A stretch of 64,000 nucleotides of DNA from Turneriella sp. (GTDB taxonomy: Bacteria > Spirochaetota > Leptospiria > Turneriellales > Turneriellaceae): NCBI GenBank assembly GCA_019186965.1, contig JABARV010000018.1, positions 1 through 64,000 on the forward strand. The letters are read 5' to 3'. The translations under genes were made by a program, and so were the position numbers. Positions 9,102 through 18,213 of the stretch are shown here, piece by piece (positions within the stretch are counted from its first letter, which is position 1; every line of letters starts with the position of its first letter). The notes below the pieces were generated by a model, which ran no database searches, was not told where the DNA came from, and saw nothing but the letters and a program-made list of their open reading frames with translations.

Positions 9102-9763
9102 TAGCGAACGCGGTAAAGCACTCCCAGGTTAATTTGGAATCGTGTATGGAGTAGAGTAAACGGCGAATAGGTTACGCGCCTACCGGGAAGTAAATTTAAC
9201 CCCAAAATTCCCGTAACATTAAGAAACAAGTTTTCGGTGATACTGGGCGTGTAACGTGCTGCAACGTCTAAAAACAAATGCAAAAAACTTGATTCGGGAA
9301 CTTCGACTCCATGTACGTACATTGGTGTTTCTGTAAGGTTTGTTAGCCCAACGCCAAGCGCGAATGAAGATGCAACCTTGTAATACGAATTTAGCGAAAA
9401 CATTATATGCCACTGTGTGCGCTCCGCCATGTCTATAGAGAACGAATTGACGCTCAACTGCACAAGCTTCTGCAAACCTAAAACACCTTCGAAGATAAAA
9501 GGCAACCAGTGGTATTCTACAGAAAAATTTCCCCCAACTGTTGTATACCTTGCGCTATATTCGCCTTTAGATTTATCGAGGCCATCTTCTATGTGGCTTA
9601 TAACCCCAAGCGCAGAGCCTATATAAATGGGCGCTTCACTTTTCACAAGCAGTGTTTTATTCCACGTATCGTACTCTTTAAAATCGTTTCCCCAAACGCC
9701 ATGCGTAACAAAGAGCAGAAGAAAACACCATCTTTTAATACGCATGCTTTTTATTTTCGACAT
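9101..9763 (-). CDS. Exported protein, probable outer-membrane beta barrel
   Basis: The family is not recognised. The 220-residue product starts with a basic region and a signal peptide ending near THGVWG. The rest alternates polar and hydrophobic residues in about eight beta-strand-like stretches with frequent aromatic residues and Gly, as in small outer-membrane barrels; the final strand is FQINLGVLYRVR. The first ATG at 9763 overlaps the upstream aminopeptidase gene; an ATG at 9745 would give a more compact signal peptide. The coding order suggests translation coupled to its neighbours on both sides. Confidence 0.6.
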   Translation of the reverse strand: MSKIKSMRIKRWCFLLLFVTHGVWGNDFKEYDTWNKTLLVKSEAPIYIGSALGVISHIEDGLDKSKGEYSARYTTVGGNFSVEYHWLPFIFEGVLGLQKLVQLSVNSFSIDMAERTQWHIMFSLNSYYKVASSFALGVGLTNLTETPMYVHGVEVPESSFLHLFLDVAARYTPSITENLFLNVTGILGLNLLPGRRVTYSPFTLLHTRFQINLGVLYRVR

Positions 9764-11082
9764 TGGGCGGTCAAAACTTCGTTTCCTTGGTCTAAAATTA
9801 AAACGTCGTCTTCAATACGAACGCCAATACCGCGCGCTTCATCGCGGATAAAACTATACTCTACAGGGAAATAAAGTCCGGGTTCAACGGTAATCACCAT
9901 CCCTTTTTGTAGGGCACGGCTTTTCCCTTCTACAAAATAATTTCCCACATCGTGTACATCGAGCCCCATGTAGTGCGATGTCCGGTGCATATAAAATAAA
10001 TTGTAGTATTCTCTCTCTTTAATTTCATCGAGCGAGGTAACGTCTACAAGCGTTTTTGCATCCTCCTCTTTGTCCTTTGTACGTAGCGGCACACTCTTAA
10101 AAAAACCCAGACCGAGTAAACCTCGCGATAAAATATCGACAGCGCTTTCGTGTACGCTTTCTATGGAATTTCCTGCGACCGATTTTTGTATCGCCACACG
10201 TTGCGCTTCGAGAACAAGCGCGTAAATATCTTTTTTTAAAGCACTCCCGTTTCCGCCTACGAGGGTCGTGCGCGTTATATCCGACGCATATCCTTTATAT
10301 TCACACCCCGCGTCAATAAGGACGAAATCTCCCAATTCTGCAACTGACTGCGTTGCTTCGTAGTGTAAAATTGTCGCATTTTTTCCTGCAGCTACAATGG
10401 AAGGGTAAGCGAGACGGTCTGCACCTGCGACCATAAATTCGTGTTCAATGAGGGCTTTTAGCGTAAACTCACTTGCGCTTGTTTTTCTTGATTCAATATA
10501 TTCAATAACTTTGTTGTGCGCGTTTGATGAAATTGCAGCAGCTTTGCGCATACACTCCAAATCGTATACGTCTTTGAAAAGGCGGCATTCCTCCAAAAGA
10601 AGCGACGAACGTGTAATTGTTTGCGGAGCCAAAACGCCGCGACGTGCTTTTTGCCGAATACCATTGAGCGTTTTAAAAACTAAAGCATCGCTTACTGCAT
10701 CTGCGCCAAAATTGAAATAAAGTAATTTTTTAGAAACCAAAAGTGTTTGTAAATTTTTTTCCAAATCTTTAGGTTCGTGTATAAATACTTTTTTTAGAGA
10801 GGAAAATAAATTGCGATAAAATTCATGGCCCTTAACAGGGCCCATCCACCTTTCACGTTCGGCGTCACGCCCAAGAGCAAAAATGTGTACTTCCTCGTGC
10901 GTAAGCAGGATAGAGAGTTCTTCTTCATTAACCCCTGTGAGGTATAAAATATCCGAAGATGCCCTGTAAGGATAGTTTGTGTCGTGGTTACGGATACACG
11001 GGGCTTGCGCGGGAATAAATAAAATACTTTCTTCTGCCATTTGTGCGCGTACGCGGCTTAGTCTATCCACAAAAACATCCAT
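9751..11082 (-). CDS. pepP: Xaa-Pro aminopeptidase, M24B family
   Basis: The protein is predicted to release an N-terminal residue preceding proline, in the cytoplasm, using two metal ions. The 443-residue length and two-domain layout match PepP: an N-terminal domain with NYPYRASSDILYLTG, then the pita-bread catalytic domain. The metal ligands are visible in LIDAGCEYKGYASDITRT (two Asp), HRTSHYMGLDVHD (His), ITVEPGLYFP (Glu) and VRIEDDVLI (Glu). It is the first gene of a minus-strand unit that includes the barrel-like and M50-like genes. Confidence 0.92.
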   Translation of the reverse strand: MDVFVDRLSRVRAQMAEESILFIPAQAPCIRNHDTNYPYRASSDILYLTGVNEEELSILLTHEEVHIFALGRDAERERWMGPVKGHEFYRNLFSSLKKVFIHEPKDLEKNLQTLLVSKKLLYFNFGADAVSDALVFKTLNGIRQKARRGVLAPQTITRSSLLLEECRLFKDVYDLECMRKAAAISSNAHNKVIEYIESRKTSASEFTLKALIEHEFMVAGADRLAYPSIVAAGKNATILHYEATQSVAELGDFVLIDAGCEYKGYASDITRTTLVGGNGSALKKDIYALVLEAQRVAIQKSVAGNSIESVHESAVDILSRGLLGLGFFKSVPLRTKDKEEDAKTLVDVTSLDEIKEREYYNLFYMHRTSHYMGLDVHDVGNYFVEGKSRALQKGMVITVEPGLYFPVEYSFIRDEARGIGVRIEDDVLILDQGNEVLTAQCRK

Positions 11083-11187
11083 ACTTCACTTGGCCTAACT
11101 TAAAAAGGGAGCGTAAAGCAGATTCACATTTTAGAGGTTACAAGACAGATTCTATTGTCGCCCACTCTCTAAGTTTAGGGATAGCGT

Positions 11188-12714
11188 ATGCCAAATTCGC
11201 ACTGGTTCGACTCGATAGAAAAAGAATTCGCCAATAAAATCGCTTCATCCCCCGTTAAAGTACGCCTTATTGCATACACAGAACATCCTTTCGATATTGC
11301 AGCCGCTTCTGCACGTACGTGCTACAGCTCAAAAGGACTTCTACTCCCAGAAGACATGCGCAAAAGCGAAAAATCTGCAGCGATTAGCCACAAAGTTGCA
11401 CGCGCAACGTTAAAGTCGGGACACCACACAACGCGACAACACGCACACTTTGTTTTTGGGCTTGAAAATGTTTCACGGCAAGTTATTTGGCAAATTCTAC
11501 ACGCGCATCCGTACTATAACTCTGAGCAAGTTTCGCAGCGGTACGTCCCCATCAAAAATGACCGCGCATGGTACACCCTACCCACATCGATTAAAGAAAA
11601 TCCAGAAGTACACGCCTTTCACGAAAAAGCATTTAGCACATACACAGCGCTTATAGAAACGCTAAAGCCTGTTGTCGAAGAAATTTACTTTTCAATCCAT
11701 AAGTTAAAAGCGCGTAACAAAGAAGCGTGGGCAAGCGATATACAAAAACGCTGCATGGAGGTAGCGCGTTATGTAATGCCTGTTTCAACAGCCGCATACC
11801 TTTACCACAGCGTAAGCGCACTTACGCTAATGCGGTACTCTCGTATGCTTTTATGGTCAAATTACGAGGAGTTTATTGTACTTGCGTGCAAAATGTTTGC
11901 GCTTATTAGAGAAGTAGACCCCGACCTTTTTGATGAATTCCCGGAACCCCTTCGTGTACCGGAGCGAATATTCGATACAAAAGAAGCGCTCGAGAAAAAC
12001 CAAGCGTTCGACAAAAAATTAGGCGCACGGCCTGCAAAGCTATGTTCCTCGTCCCTCGATGCAATACGGCATTTAAGTGGCGAAACACTTTCCCACGCGC
12101 TTTCTCCTGCAAAAAATACGCTTCTGGGCGATGTATTTTATCCAGGAACCCTCGACGAAACTTCGCGCCTTTTAAACCATGCCCACTTTACGTTCTTCAA
12201 AAAACTTTCACACACAGCCGATTCGCAGGAGCAGCGCCACCGCACCCTTCCGGGAAACAGGCCACATTTGGCGGCACAAGTTTCTCTCGAAAACGACTAC
12301 ATAGTTCCAAAACTCCTTTTACAATCAAGCCAAGCACAAAAACTATACACCGAATTTCTCGAACAAAATTTTGATCTCGTACGGCAGCTATGGAAAAACA
12401 CAGCTATCAAGCGCGAAGATATAACGTATGTACTTCCAAACGCATTCCCCATCCGCTACATGGAATCAGGAGATGTATTCAACTTTTACCACAAATGGAA
12501 AGCACGGCTTTGTTACAACGCGCAGGAAGAAATTTTCCACTCTGCGTATGCCGAAGTTTCCGAAGTACGCGAAGTTTGGCCAGAGCTTGGAAAGTATTTA
12601 GGCCCCCCTTGCTTTGTTCGGGAGTTTTTAAAACCACGATGCCCCGAAGGCGACCATTTTTGTGGAATCAAAGTTTGGCAACTTCCCTTTGAAGAATACC
12701 AAAGGATTATTTAA
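11188..12714 (+). CDS. thyX: FAD-dependent thymidylate synthase, tandem two-domain form
   Basis: ThyX makes dTMP from dUMP using methylene-tetrahydrofolate, NADPH and FAD. The 508-residue length is about twice the usual ThyX and like the long form known in Chlamydia. Domain 1 (residues ~22-240) has ARTCYSS and SEQVSQRY, but the first part of the RHR-x7-S signature reads A106-H107-P108, with S116 kept. Domain 2 (~330-505) keeps RHR at 350-352 but has H360 in place of the serine; YNAQEEI near residue 450 matches the C-terminal ThyX helix. The start follows an AGGG site. The gene ends in a 4-base convergent overlap with the dehydrogenase gene. Which domain carries the active site is unclear. Confidence 0.85.
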   Translation: MPNSHWFDSIEKEFANKIASSPVKVRLIAYTEHPFDIAAASARTCYSSKGLLLPEDMRKSEKSAAISHKVARATLKSGHHTTRQHAHFVFGLENVSRQVIWQILHAHPYYNSEQVSQRYVPIKNDRAWYTLPTSIKENPEVHAFHEKAFSTYTALIETLKPVVEEIYFSIHKLKARNKEAWASDIQKRCMEVARYVMPVSTAAYLYHSVSALTLMRYSRMLLWSNYEEFIVLACKMFALIREVDPDLFDEFPEPLRVPERIFDTKEALEKNQAFDKKLGARPAKLCSSSLDAIRHLSGETLSHALSPAKNTLLGDVFYPGTLDETSRLLNHAHFTFFKKLSHTADSQEQRHRTLPGNRPHLAAQVSLENDYIVPKLLLQSSQAQKLYTEFLEQNFDLVRQLWKNTAIKREDITYVLPNAFPIRYMESGDVFNFYHKWKARLCYNAQEEIFHSAYAEVSEVREVWPELGKYLGPPCFVREFLKPRCPEGDHFCGIKVWQLPFEEYQRII

Positions 12715-13754
12715 AGCGACGGATTATACGCAAAGAGTGTATCAAAAAACCGTGGCTCTATACGGGGAAAGTTTACTCGAAAATCTGCTTGTTCATCCAC
12801 GTTATATTCGTGGAATTCTTTACGCCAAAAATAATTATCGCGTATGGCGTTAAATTTTTCAACTTGTTTGGACAAATTTTCGCTTTCATGTTTAATATTC
12901 CAAGTACGTGATTTGGGATAATAATTTTGCAAGTCCATTCCAGGAAAAAGCGCAGATATACCACGGTAAATTCCGCCAAGCCTACCAAGTGTTGAATACC
13001 CTGCAATGTGCGGTGTTGAAAATTTTGCCTGCTTTAAATCTTTTGCATAAGGGGGCTCTATTGGGTATACGTCTTGCGCGAGAAGTTCTACAAACGGATG
13101 CTCATGGATGCGAGAGTAAAAACCTATATCCCAAATTTTACCGCGACAACTTTGTACAATACGGATTCTCTTTTGGACCGGTGTAAAGTATCCTTTATTT
13201 AACATTTTCTCTGTTGCAAATTTTTCTACAGTGGTTAAAGGAACATGAAACGTCACAAAATCACACTGGAGGACATCTGTAAGAGCGTTGGATGCAGGCA
13301 AAAATGGATCGTAGAAAAGTACATCCACATTTACTTGTCTTAAGAAATCAACAACTCGGCTTCCAATGCGCCCTTTTCCCACAACCCCCACACGGTGCTC
13401 TTGGGGATTAAAACCACCAAAAAGCAAAGCTTGCATTACATAGTCAAAGACAGCTTGCGCATTCGCACCTTCTCCAGTAACAAGTTTGGTATCCCGTTTC
13501 TTAAGAGCACCAATGTCGATATTATCAGAGCCTGTCGATACAAGCGCTGCCAAATGTAAGTTTGGTAAATAGGTTAATACCTCGCTATCTAAAGTAAAAT
13601 TCGCACGAAAAAAAATCGCATAAGTCTTATCGTGTTCTAAAAATATTTTTAGTGCAGACTTTTTATCTGTGGGAAAGCGTACAATAGAACATCCCTCTTC
13701 TTTTAAAGCAGAAAAAAAAATATCAGGAATGCCTTCTTGAAAAAGAATTTCCAC
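12711..13754 (-). CDS. pdxB: D-2-hydroxyacid dehydrogenase, PdxB-like
   Basis: An NAD-dependent oxidoreductase of the D-isomer-specific 2-hydroxyacid family. The nucleotide-binding loop reads VGVVGKGRIGSRV. The catalytic set is visible as Arg in QSCRGKIWD, Glu in DVYPIEPP and His in PHIAGYSTLG. The HIAGYS-x-x-G form and a C-terminal extension of ~80 residues resemble erythronate-4-phosphate dehydrogenase (PdxB) of vitamin B6 synthesis. Specificity is inferred and other hydroxyacids are possible. The start is GTG, immediately after the stop of the upstream ABC ATPase gene, so the two are co-transcribed. Confidence 0.75.
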   Translation of the reverse strand: MEILFQEGIPDIFFSALKEEGCSIVRFPTDKKSALKIFLEHDKTYAIFFRANFTLDSEVLTYLPNLHLAALVSTGSDNIDIGALKKRDTKLVTGEGANAQAVFDYVMQALLFGGFNPQEHRVGVVGKGRIGSRVVDFLRQVNVDVLFYDPFLPASNALTDVLQCDFVTFHVPLTTVEKFATEKMLNKGYFTPVQKRIRIVQSCRGKIWDIGFYSRIHEHPFVELLAQDVYPIEPPYAKDLKQAKFSTPHIAGYSTLGRLGGIYRGISALFPGMDLQNYYPKSRTWNIKHESENLSKQVEKFNAIRDNYFWRKEFHEYNVDEQADFRVNFPRIEPRFFDTLFAYNPSL

Positions 13755-14450
13755 TTATTTTAAATGAGCGCTAATTTTACCGCTACGCATTTCAAAGACA
13801 GAAGTAGCGTCCGAAGCAAATTTATTGTCGTGCGTAACAAGAAGAATTCCTTTGCCGCGAACATGTTCTTCTTGAAACAATTTTTTTACACGCAAAACAG
13901 ATTCCGGATCCAAATCTCCCGAAGGTTCATCGGCTAAAATAAACGAAGAATCTTTTATTAACGCACGCGCAATCGCAGTTTTTTGGAGCTGCCCCCCCGA
14001 AAGTTTTCCTGGAAAAGCTGATAGAAGAGGATACAAATCAAGCGCTGCAGATAAATGCTTTAACCGCGCATTATAATTTTCGTCAATTTGCCCGTGCGCG
14101 GCTACATACGAAAAGCGCAAATTTTCTTCGACCGTAAAACGCGAAAGCATTTCCGAAAATTGAAAAATGATACCAAAATATTTTGCACGGATTTTTGCCT
14201 GCCGCGCCCTACTCGACCTATTGAGGCGGTACTTATCGACAAAAATGTCTCCTTTGCGTAGGGTAATTAAACCAGCGATTGCTGTAACAAGGGTGCTTTT
14301 TCCGCTTCCCGAAGGCCCCACAATTGCGACGTAGTTATTTTCGTTTATATCAAGCGTTACTCCGTTAAGCGCATTCACCTCTTCACTAGCACTCAAGAAA
14401 GGCCCTGCCGCCTGTGTGTACGCAATATGCACGTCGCTAATCCGAATCAT
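13755..14450 (-). CDS. ABC transporter ATP-binding protein, LolD/MacB type
   Basis: A complete 231-residue ATPase: Walker A GPSGSGKST, Q-loop IIFQFSEML, signature LSGGQ, Walker B FILADEPSGDLD and the switch His in LLVTHD. The DEPSGDLD form and overall length are typical of the LolD/MacB/FtsE group, which drives lipoprotein release or efflux. No permease gene lies next to it, so the partner is unknown. It heads a minus-strand pair with the PdxB-like gene. A 74-bp gap separates it from a divergent plus-strand gene. Confidence 0.85.
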   Translation of the reverse strand: MIRISDVHIAYTQAAGPFLSASEEVNALNGVTLDINENNYVAIVGPSGSGKSTLVTAIAGLITLRKGDIFVDKYRLNRSSRARQAKIRAKYFGIIFQFSEMLSRFTVEENLRFSYVAAHGQIDENYNARLKHLSAALDLYPLLSAFPGKLSGGQLQKTAIARALIKDSSFILADEPSGDLDPESVLRVKKLFQEEHVRGKGILLVTHDNKFASDATSVFEMRSGKISAHLK

Positions 14451-14524
14451 GGATGCAAAAAGTTATGTCTCATTACTCAGTCAAATAGAATACAAAATTT
14501 TATCAATAACTCCGATATACGTGT

Positions 14525-15154
14525 ATGGACATTTCTATACTAAAACAGCTCGAAGAACGTGGCGCACACGCACACCTTGAAAAATACCTAACAGGAGAAG
14601 CAATCCAAGCACGCGACGTTGCCGCTTTTAAATACGGCTCTGCATATTTTGTCCGCCGCGGAAAACCAACGCAATCCCTCGAATGCTATTCGTACTACCT
14701 TAATTTTCAGAAAGATACCTCCCCCGACCCCGAAGCTGTTGCGATGGCAATGGAAATGGCGTTCCGCTTACAAAAATTTAATCTTGTACGCGACTATCTA
14801 TTCAGCCTACCACCAAAAGTACGCGAAAAACTTTCGAACCAGACGCTTACCATTGCAATACATAGTTTTATTCAGCTAAAGCAAGTTGAAGAAGCGGATA
14901 AAATTACGGCATTCCTACGTAACCGCAGCGGGCTTAATAAACTCCCCACTTTTGAGGGACTTATAAAAGAGCGCTTTGGGTCAGCACAAAAAGCAAAGGA
15001 GTTTATCCAAAAAAATGCCGACAAATCCGCAGCAGAGGATTCGGCTACAGATGTTAGCCAATCAATTTCGCTTGCCCTAGCTTATATGATTGAAAATAAT
15101 TTCAAAGCCGCTGAAAAAATTTTGTTAGCGTGCAAAAGTCGCGTTGCAGCTTAA
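14525..15154 (+). CDS. Helical TPR-like protein of unknown function
   Basis: A 209-residue protein that is almost wholly alpha-helical, with no signal peptide or membrane segment. Spaced A/Y/L residues (AFKYGSAYFVRRGKPTQSLECYSYYL and later ALAYMIENNFKAAEKILLACK) look like three or four degenerate tetratricopeptide repeats, suggesting a protein-binding scaffold. The final repeat is preceded by an Asp/Ser-rich linker. The gene stands alone, divergent from the LolD-like gene and converging on hemN after 14 bases. No specific function can be assigned. Confidence 0.65.
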   Translation: MDISILKQLEERGAHAHLEKYLTGEAIQARDVAAFKYGSAYFVRRGKPTQSLECYSYYLNFQKDTSPDPEAVAMAMEMAFRLQKFNLVRDYLFSLPPKVREKLSNQTLTIAIHSFIQLKQVEEADKITAFLRNRSGLNKLPTFEGLIKERFGSAQKAKEFIQKNADKSAAEDSATDVSQSISLALAYMIENNFKAAEKILLACKSRVAA

Positions 15155-15168
15155 TCTTACATTCTTTT

Positions 15169-16536
15169 TTAAATTGCTTTTGAAAAAGCTTTTCTTTCGC
15201 CTACTTTACGGTACGCATCAAATACCGATGCAATATGCCGGATAATAAAACTACCGCTCTCGGTTGTTTCAAATCCTGAAGTCGTAAAAACACCATGCCC
15301 CTCGTCTACAAATTCTTGTAGCTTTTCTAACTCTGGAGCAAAATAGTCGGTAAAAATAATTTTGAATTCCTTTTCTACTTTTTCAAACTGGAGAGAAAAA
15401 TTCGACATAAGCATAGTGATAACTTCTTGCCGCAACCTGTCGTCGTGAGTCATTACATAACCTTTTTCAAACCATCCGCTTTGTGTCTCTATTGTATTTC
15501 GATAAGACGAAAGCTTAACGTGGTTTTGCATGTAAACGCCTGAAACAAACCCAATCGCACTTGTACCAAACGCAAGCATATCGAGCGTCTTTTGTGTTGT
15601 GTACCCCATAAAATTACGGTGGAGTGTTTTTTCACGAAACGCTTTAGTGAGCGTGTCGTCTTGAAGGCCAAAATGATCCATACCAATTTGTTCGTACCCA
15701 AACGAAGCAAAGCTTTCACGCGCAGCTAAATAAATCTTTAATTTCTCCGATGGTTCTGTAAGCGCGTTTTTATCAAGACGCCTTTGGTGGTGTTTAAGCC
15801 ATGGAATGTACGCGAAACTAAAAAGCGCGATACGGTCAGGATTAACTTCACGGATAAAATCTAAGTTGTACTTGTAACTGGAAAGCGTTTGGTGCGGAAG
15901 CCCGTAAATTAAATCTATATTAACAGAAGAAAATTTAAGGTCGCGGCTTTCGCGCACGACACGACGGATTAAGTCGATATCTTGCGGGCGGTTGACTGCT
16001 TCTAAAACTTTCGGAGTAACATCTTGGACACCGTAACTTACCCTATTAAAACCAAGCGAACGTAGGTGCCCCAAATATCCTTTGGGTAAATACATGGGAT
16101 CGAGCTCAACAGAAATTTCTGCGTCGGGTACAAAACTAAAATATTTCTTTAGCTCTCGAAAAATGATGTCCCAATCGGGAAGGCGTAAAAAATTCGGAGT
16201 ACCTCCGCCAAAGTGTAACTGACTCACTTGGGGCTTATAACCTAATATTGCAGTCTTAATCCGCATCTCTTCAGCGATAAGGGGGATGTATCTATCTAAA
16301 ATATCTTTGCGCCGTGAAAGGAGCACATTGCACCCGCAATAGAGGCATTGGTTTTCGCAAAAAGGCAAATGGATATAAACGCTAATCGCCTTTTCTCTAT
16401 TACACTGCGCGTAACTTTTTTGGAGCTCCTGATCCTCGAGTGTTGTAAATTCTAATGCGGTTGGGTACGATGTATACCGAGGTACCGGCGAATCGTAGCG
16501 GAGTATTAGCTTCTCCACCGTTTGGCTATCGAGCAT
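15169..16536 (-). CDS. hemN: Oxygen-independent coproporphyrinogen III dehydrogenase
   Basis: A radical-SAM enzyme converting coproporphyrinogen III to protoporphyrinogen IX in haem synthesis without oxygen. The 455-residue length is that of true HemN. The [4Fe-4S] motif is C60-x3-C64-x2-C67-G-C69, the last Cys being typical of HemN rather than HemW. The N-terminal trip-wire region YDSPVPRYTSYPTALEF and the glycine-rich GGGTPNFL motif are also present. No haem gene neighbours are visible. A 31-bp repeat array lies upstream of its start. Confidence 0.93.
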   Translation of the reverse strand: MLDSQTVEKLILRYDSPVPRYTSYPTALEFTTLEDQELQKSYAQCNREKAISVYIHLPFCENQCLYCGCNVLLSRRKDILDRYIPLIAEEMRIKTAILGYKPQVSQLHFGGGTPNFLRLPDWDIIFRELKKYFSFVPDAEISVELDPMYLPKGYLGHLRSLGFNRVSYGVQDVTPKVLEAVNRPQDIDLIRRVVRESRDLKFSSVNIDLIYGLPHQTLSSYKYNLDFIREVNPDRIALFSFAYIPWLKHHQRRLDKNALTEPSEKLKIYLAARESFASFGYEQIGMDHFGLQDDTLTKAFREKTLHRNFMGYTTQKTLDMLAFGTSAIGFVSGVYMQNHVKLSSYRNTIETQSGWFEKGYVMTHDDRLRQEVITMLMSNFSLQFEKVEKEFKIIFTDYFAPELEKLQEFVDEGHGVFTTSGFETTESGSFIIRHIASVFDAYRKVGERKAFSKAI

Positions 16537-16663
16537 GGGTTATTTTTCAAAAATATAACCGGCGTCAAGAAGGCGATACGGTTATGTCTGTTACTTATCG
16601 GCAGCGTAAAGTGGTTGCATCGTTTTTTGCAAACAAAAACAAAGCTGGAGCTATGTGTCTCGT

Positions 16664-16781
16664 ATTATGTCACATTAGGGGATAACTACCTCACATTATG
16701 TCACATTAGGGAATAACTACCTCACATTATGTCACATTAGGGAATAACTACCTCATATTATGTCACATTAGCGGATGACTA
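16664..16781. repeat. 31-bp tandem repeat array, copy A (four units)
   Basis: Four head-to-tail units with an exact 31-base period begin at 16664, 16695, 16726 and 16757; the last is truncated and diverged. Each starts ATTATGTCACATTAGGG and continues with ATAACTACCTCA. There are no spacers, so this is not a CRISPR. The array fills most of the 314-bp gap between hemN and the flbB-like gene; the rest of that gap shows no gene. A second array with the same unit, orientation and copy number lies at 25911-26022. Multiple short repeats of this kind occur at ends of IS21-family elements, but no transposase is near. Confidence 0.93.
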
Positions 16782-16850
16782 TACTTCCGATTGGATTAGG
16801 CTCCAAAACACCATTTTCTCCAAAAAGTAAACGTATTTGTAAGCTTACTC

Positions 16851-17537
16851 CTACGGAGCAGTATCAGGAAGCGCGGGCGCAGTTTGGGGTTGCGCTATAG
16901 CAGGTGTGTCTAACTGTGCACTTTCTTCTTCAATCGCGTTTGGATTAGTGAGAGCAGGCAGCATCATTTTGCGCGTAATTTCTGCACGCCTATCGGCAGG
17001 GAAAAGCGTTAACAAGTATGGTACAATTGACGCATTGCCTTCCAATTCGGCGTCTTTGTCCATCTGCCGCATTACGTCGATGATGTCAAAATCGCGCCAC
17101 GCTTGCATCATCTCTTGCGCTTTTTGGGGCGGCATATTGCGTACTTTTTCAGACAAATCTTTCACTTTTTTTTGCCTGTCATCCCATTCTTTTTGCATGA
17201 GTGTAAATTTTTCTTTTTCGGCTTTAAGAGCAGCGCGGGCTTCATCTAACTCGCGACGCGCTTCATCACTATTTGACTTTTGGTCTTTAAATTCCGCTTC
17301 CCGTTTTGCAAGGGCTTCTTCGCGCTCGATAAGCTTTTGCTCCCATTTTTGGAATTCTACTTTTTCTACCTCGGTCGGGTATTCTTTATCTTCTACGCGT
17401 AATGGATTTTTAGGTTGAAGGAAAGGAAAAATATCCGCTGCACGAACAATTCCCATTGTATTGAGTGCATAAAAAATACCGCCAGAAAAAATAAAGATAA
17501 GCAAAAGCAAAAAAATTACAAATCGTTTATGGTTCAT
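16851..17537 (-). CDS. flbB: FlbB/MotE-like periplasmic flagellar protein
   Basis: A 228-residue protein with one N-terminal membrane segment (about residues 6-26), a long coiled coil (about 60-140, rich in E/K/R/A), and a conserved C-terminal segment with MPPQKAQEMMQAW and ADRRAEITRKMM, as in the MotE/MgtE-N-like family. In Borrelia, flbB lies directly after fliJ (flbA) in the same operon and its product helps build the motor collar. Position here is the same apart from one tiny gene. The tail is Pro/Ala/Gln rich. The start overlaps the upstream small gene by four bases (ATGA). Confidence 0.8.
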   Translation of the reverse strand: MNHKRFVIFLLLLIFIFSGGIFYALNTMGIVRAADIFPFLQPKNPLRVEDKEYPTEVEKVEFQKWEQKLIEREEALAKREAEFKDQKSNSDEARRELDEARAALKAEKEKFTLMQKEWDDRQKKVKDLSEKVRNMPPQKAQEMMQAWRDFDIIDVMRQMDKDAELEGNASIVPYLLTLFPADRRAEITRKMMLPALTNPNAIEEESAQLDTPAIAQPQTAPALPDTAP

Positions 17538-17773
17538 AACCTCTCCATTGGACTACTCGTGTTCCATTTCTCTTCGCACTGCGTAACATTTTCGTGCGGC
17601 GCTTCAATAGATTGCAACAACCTACGGTTGCGCACCACGCACGCCCCCACGTTGTCGATATTGCGTACAAGGCACTGTATTTCTTTTTTTAAAACTCGTA
17701 AATTCTGCCAAATGTCCGCCGCTGAAAAACGTAATTTTGTAAAAGCTTTTTTTACTTGCGTTGGGTAGTTCAT
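17534..17773 (-). CDS. Small protein of 79 residues between fliJ and flbB
   Basis: Not a recognised family. The gene overlaps the fliJ stop by four bases and the flbB start by four bases (ATGA at both joints), which strongly suggests a real, translationally coupled operon member. The product is soluble, helical, with two N-terminal basic segments and three Cys residues (C34, C45, C66); there is no signal peptide. A role as a FliJ- or FlbB-associated motility factor is inference from position only. Confidence 0.6.
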   Translation of the reverse strand: MNYPTQVKKAFTKLRFSAADIWQNLRVLKKEIQCLVRNIDNVGACVVRNRRLLQSIEAPHENVTQCEEKWNTSSPMERL

Positions 17774-18213
17774 CTAAGTAGACTCCTTTGGTCATTCGCT
17801 TCGTCTAAAATCTTTTGCTCTTCTCTCTCGTGTTCTTGTTTGTGCTCGGCGACTTTTCTCTCGCGTAAAATTTCTACCACGCGCCTATCTTTTCGTGCGG
17901 CGTTATACGCATTCCGCTTTTCTGTAACTTCGCCTTCCATCTGCTCCAACTGGCGCGTAGCGTTATCGCTACGGCGTTTAAGCGCAGCGAGAAAATCGTA
18001 CATATCTTTTACTTGGTTAATACGCGTTTCCTGTGTACGAAAATGGTCTTGCTGCGTTTGTAGCATCGAATTATATTGGTTATTAAACGCTTGTTGCTCT
18101 TCACGGTATGCGTTCACACGGCGCATTACCTGTGCAAGTTCGCCTAACTTACGTTGTTCGTGCGCTTTTTTTACCTTCAAGTAGCCTTCGAGCGCGAATT
18201 TAAATTTTTTCAA
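17770..18213 (-). CDS. fliJ: Flagellar export protein FliJ
   Basis: FliJ is the coiled-coil stalk that turns with the FliI export ATPase and helps deliver substrates to the flagellar export gate. The 147-residue product is a continuous charged coiled coil starting MKKFKFALEGYLKVKK, typical of FliJ. The start is a TTG that overlaps the fliI stop (TTGA) and is preceded by a strong GGAGGG ribosome site, which decides this start. Known as flbA in Borrelia. Confidence 0.88.
   Translation of the reverse strand: MKKFKFALEGYLKVKKAHEQRKLGELAQVMRRVNAYREEQQAFNNQYNSMLQTQQDHFRTQETRINQVKDMYDFLAALKRRSDNATRQLEQMEGEVTEKRNAYNAARKDRRVVEILRERKVAEHKQEHEREEQKILDEANDQRSLLR

Noticed and set aside
16664-16781. 31-bp repeats as a CRISPR array
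   Set aside because: Units are contiguous with no spacers, and no cas gene is present.
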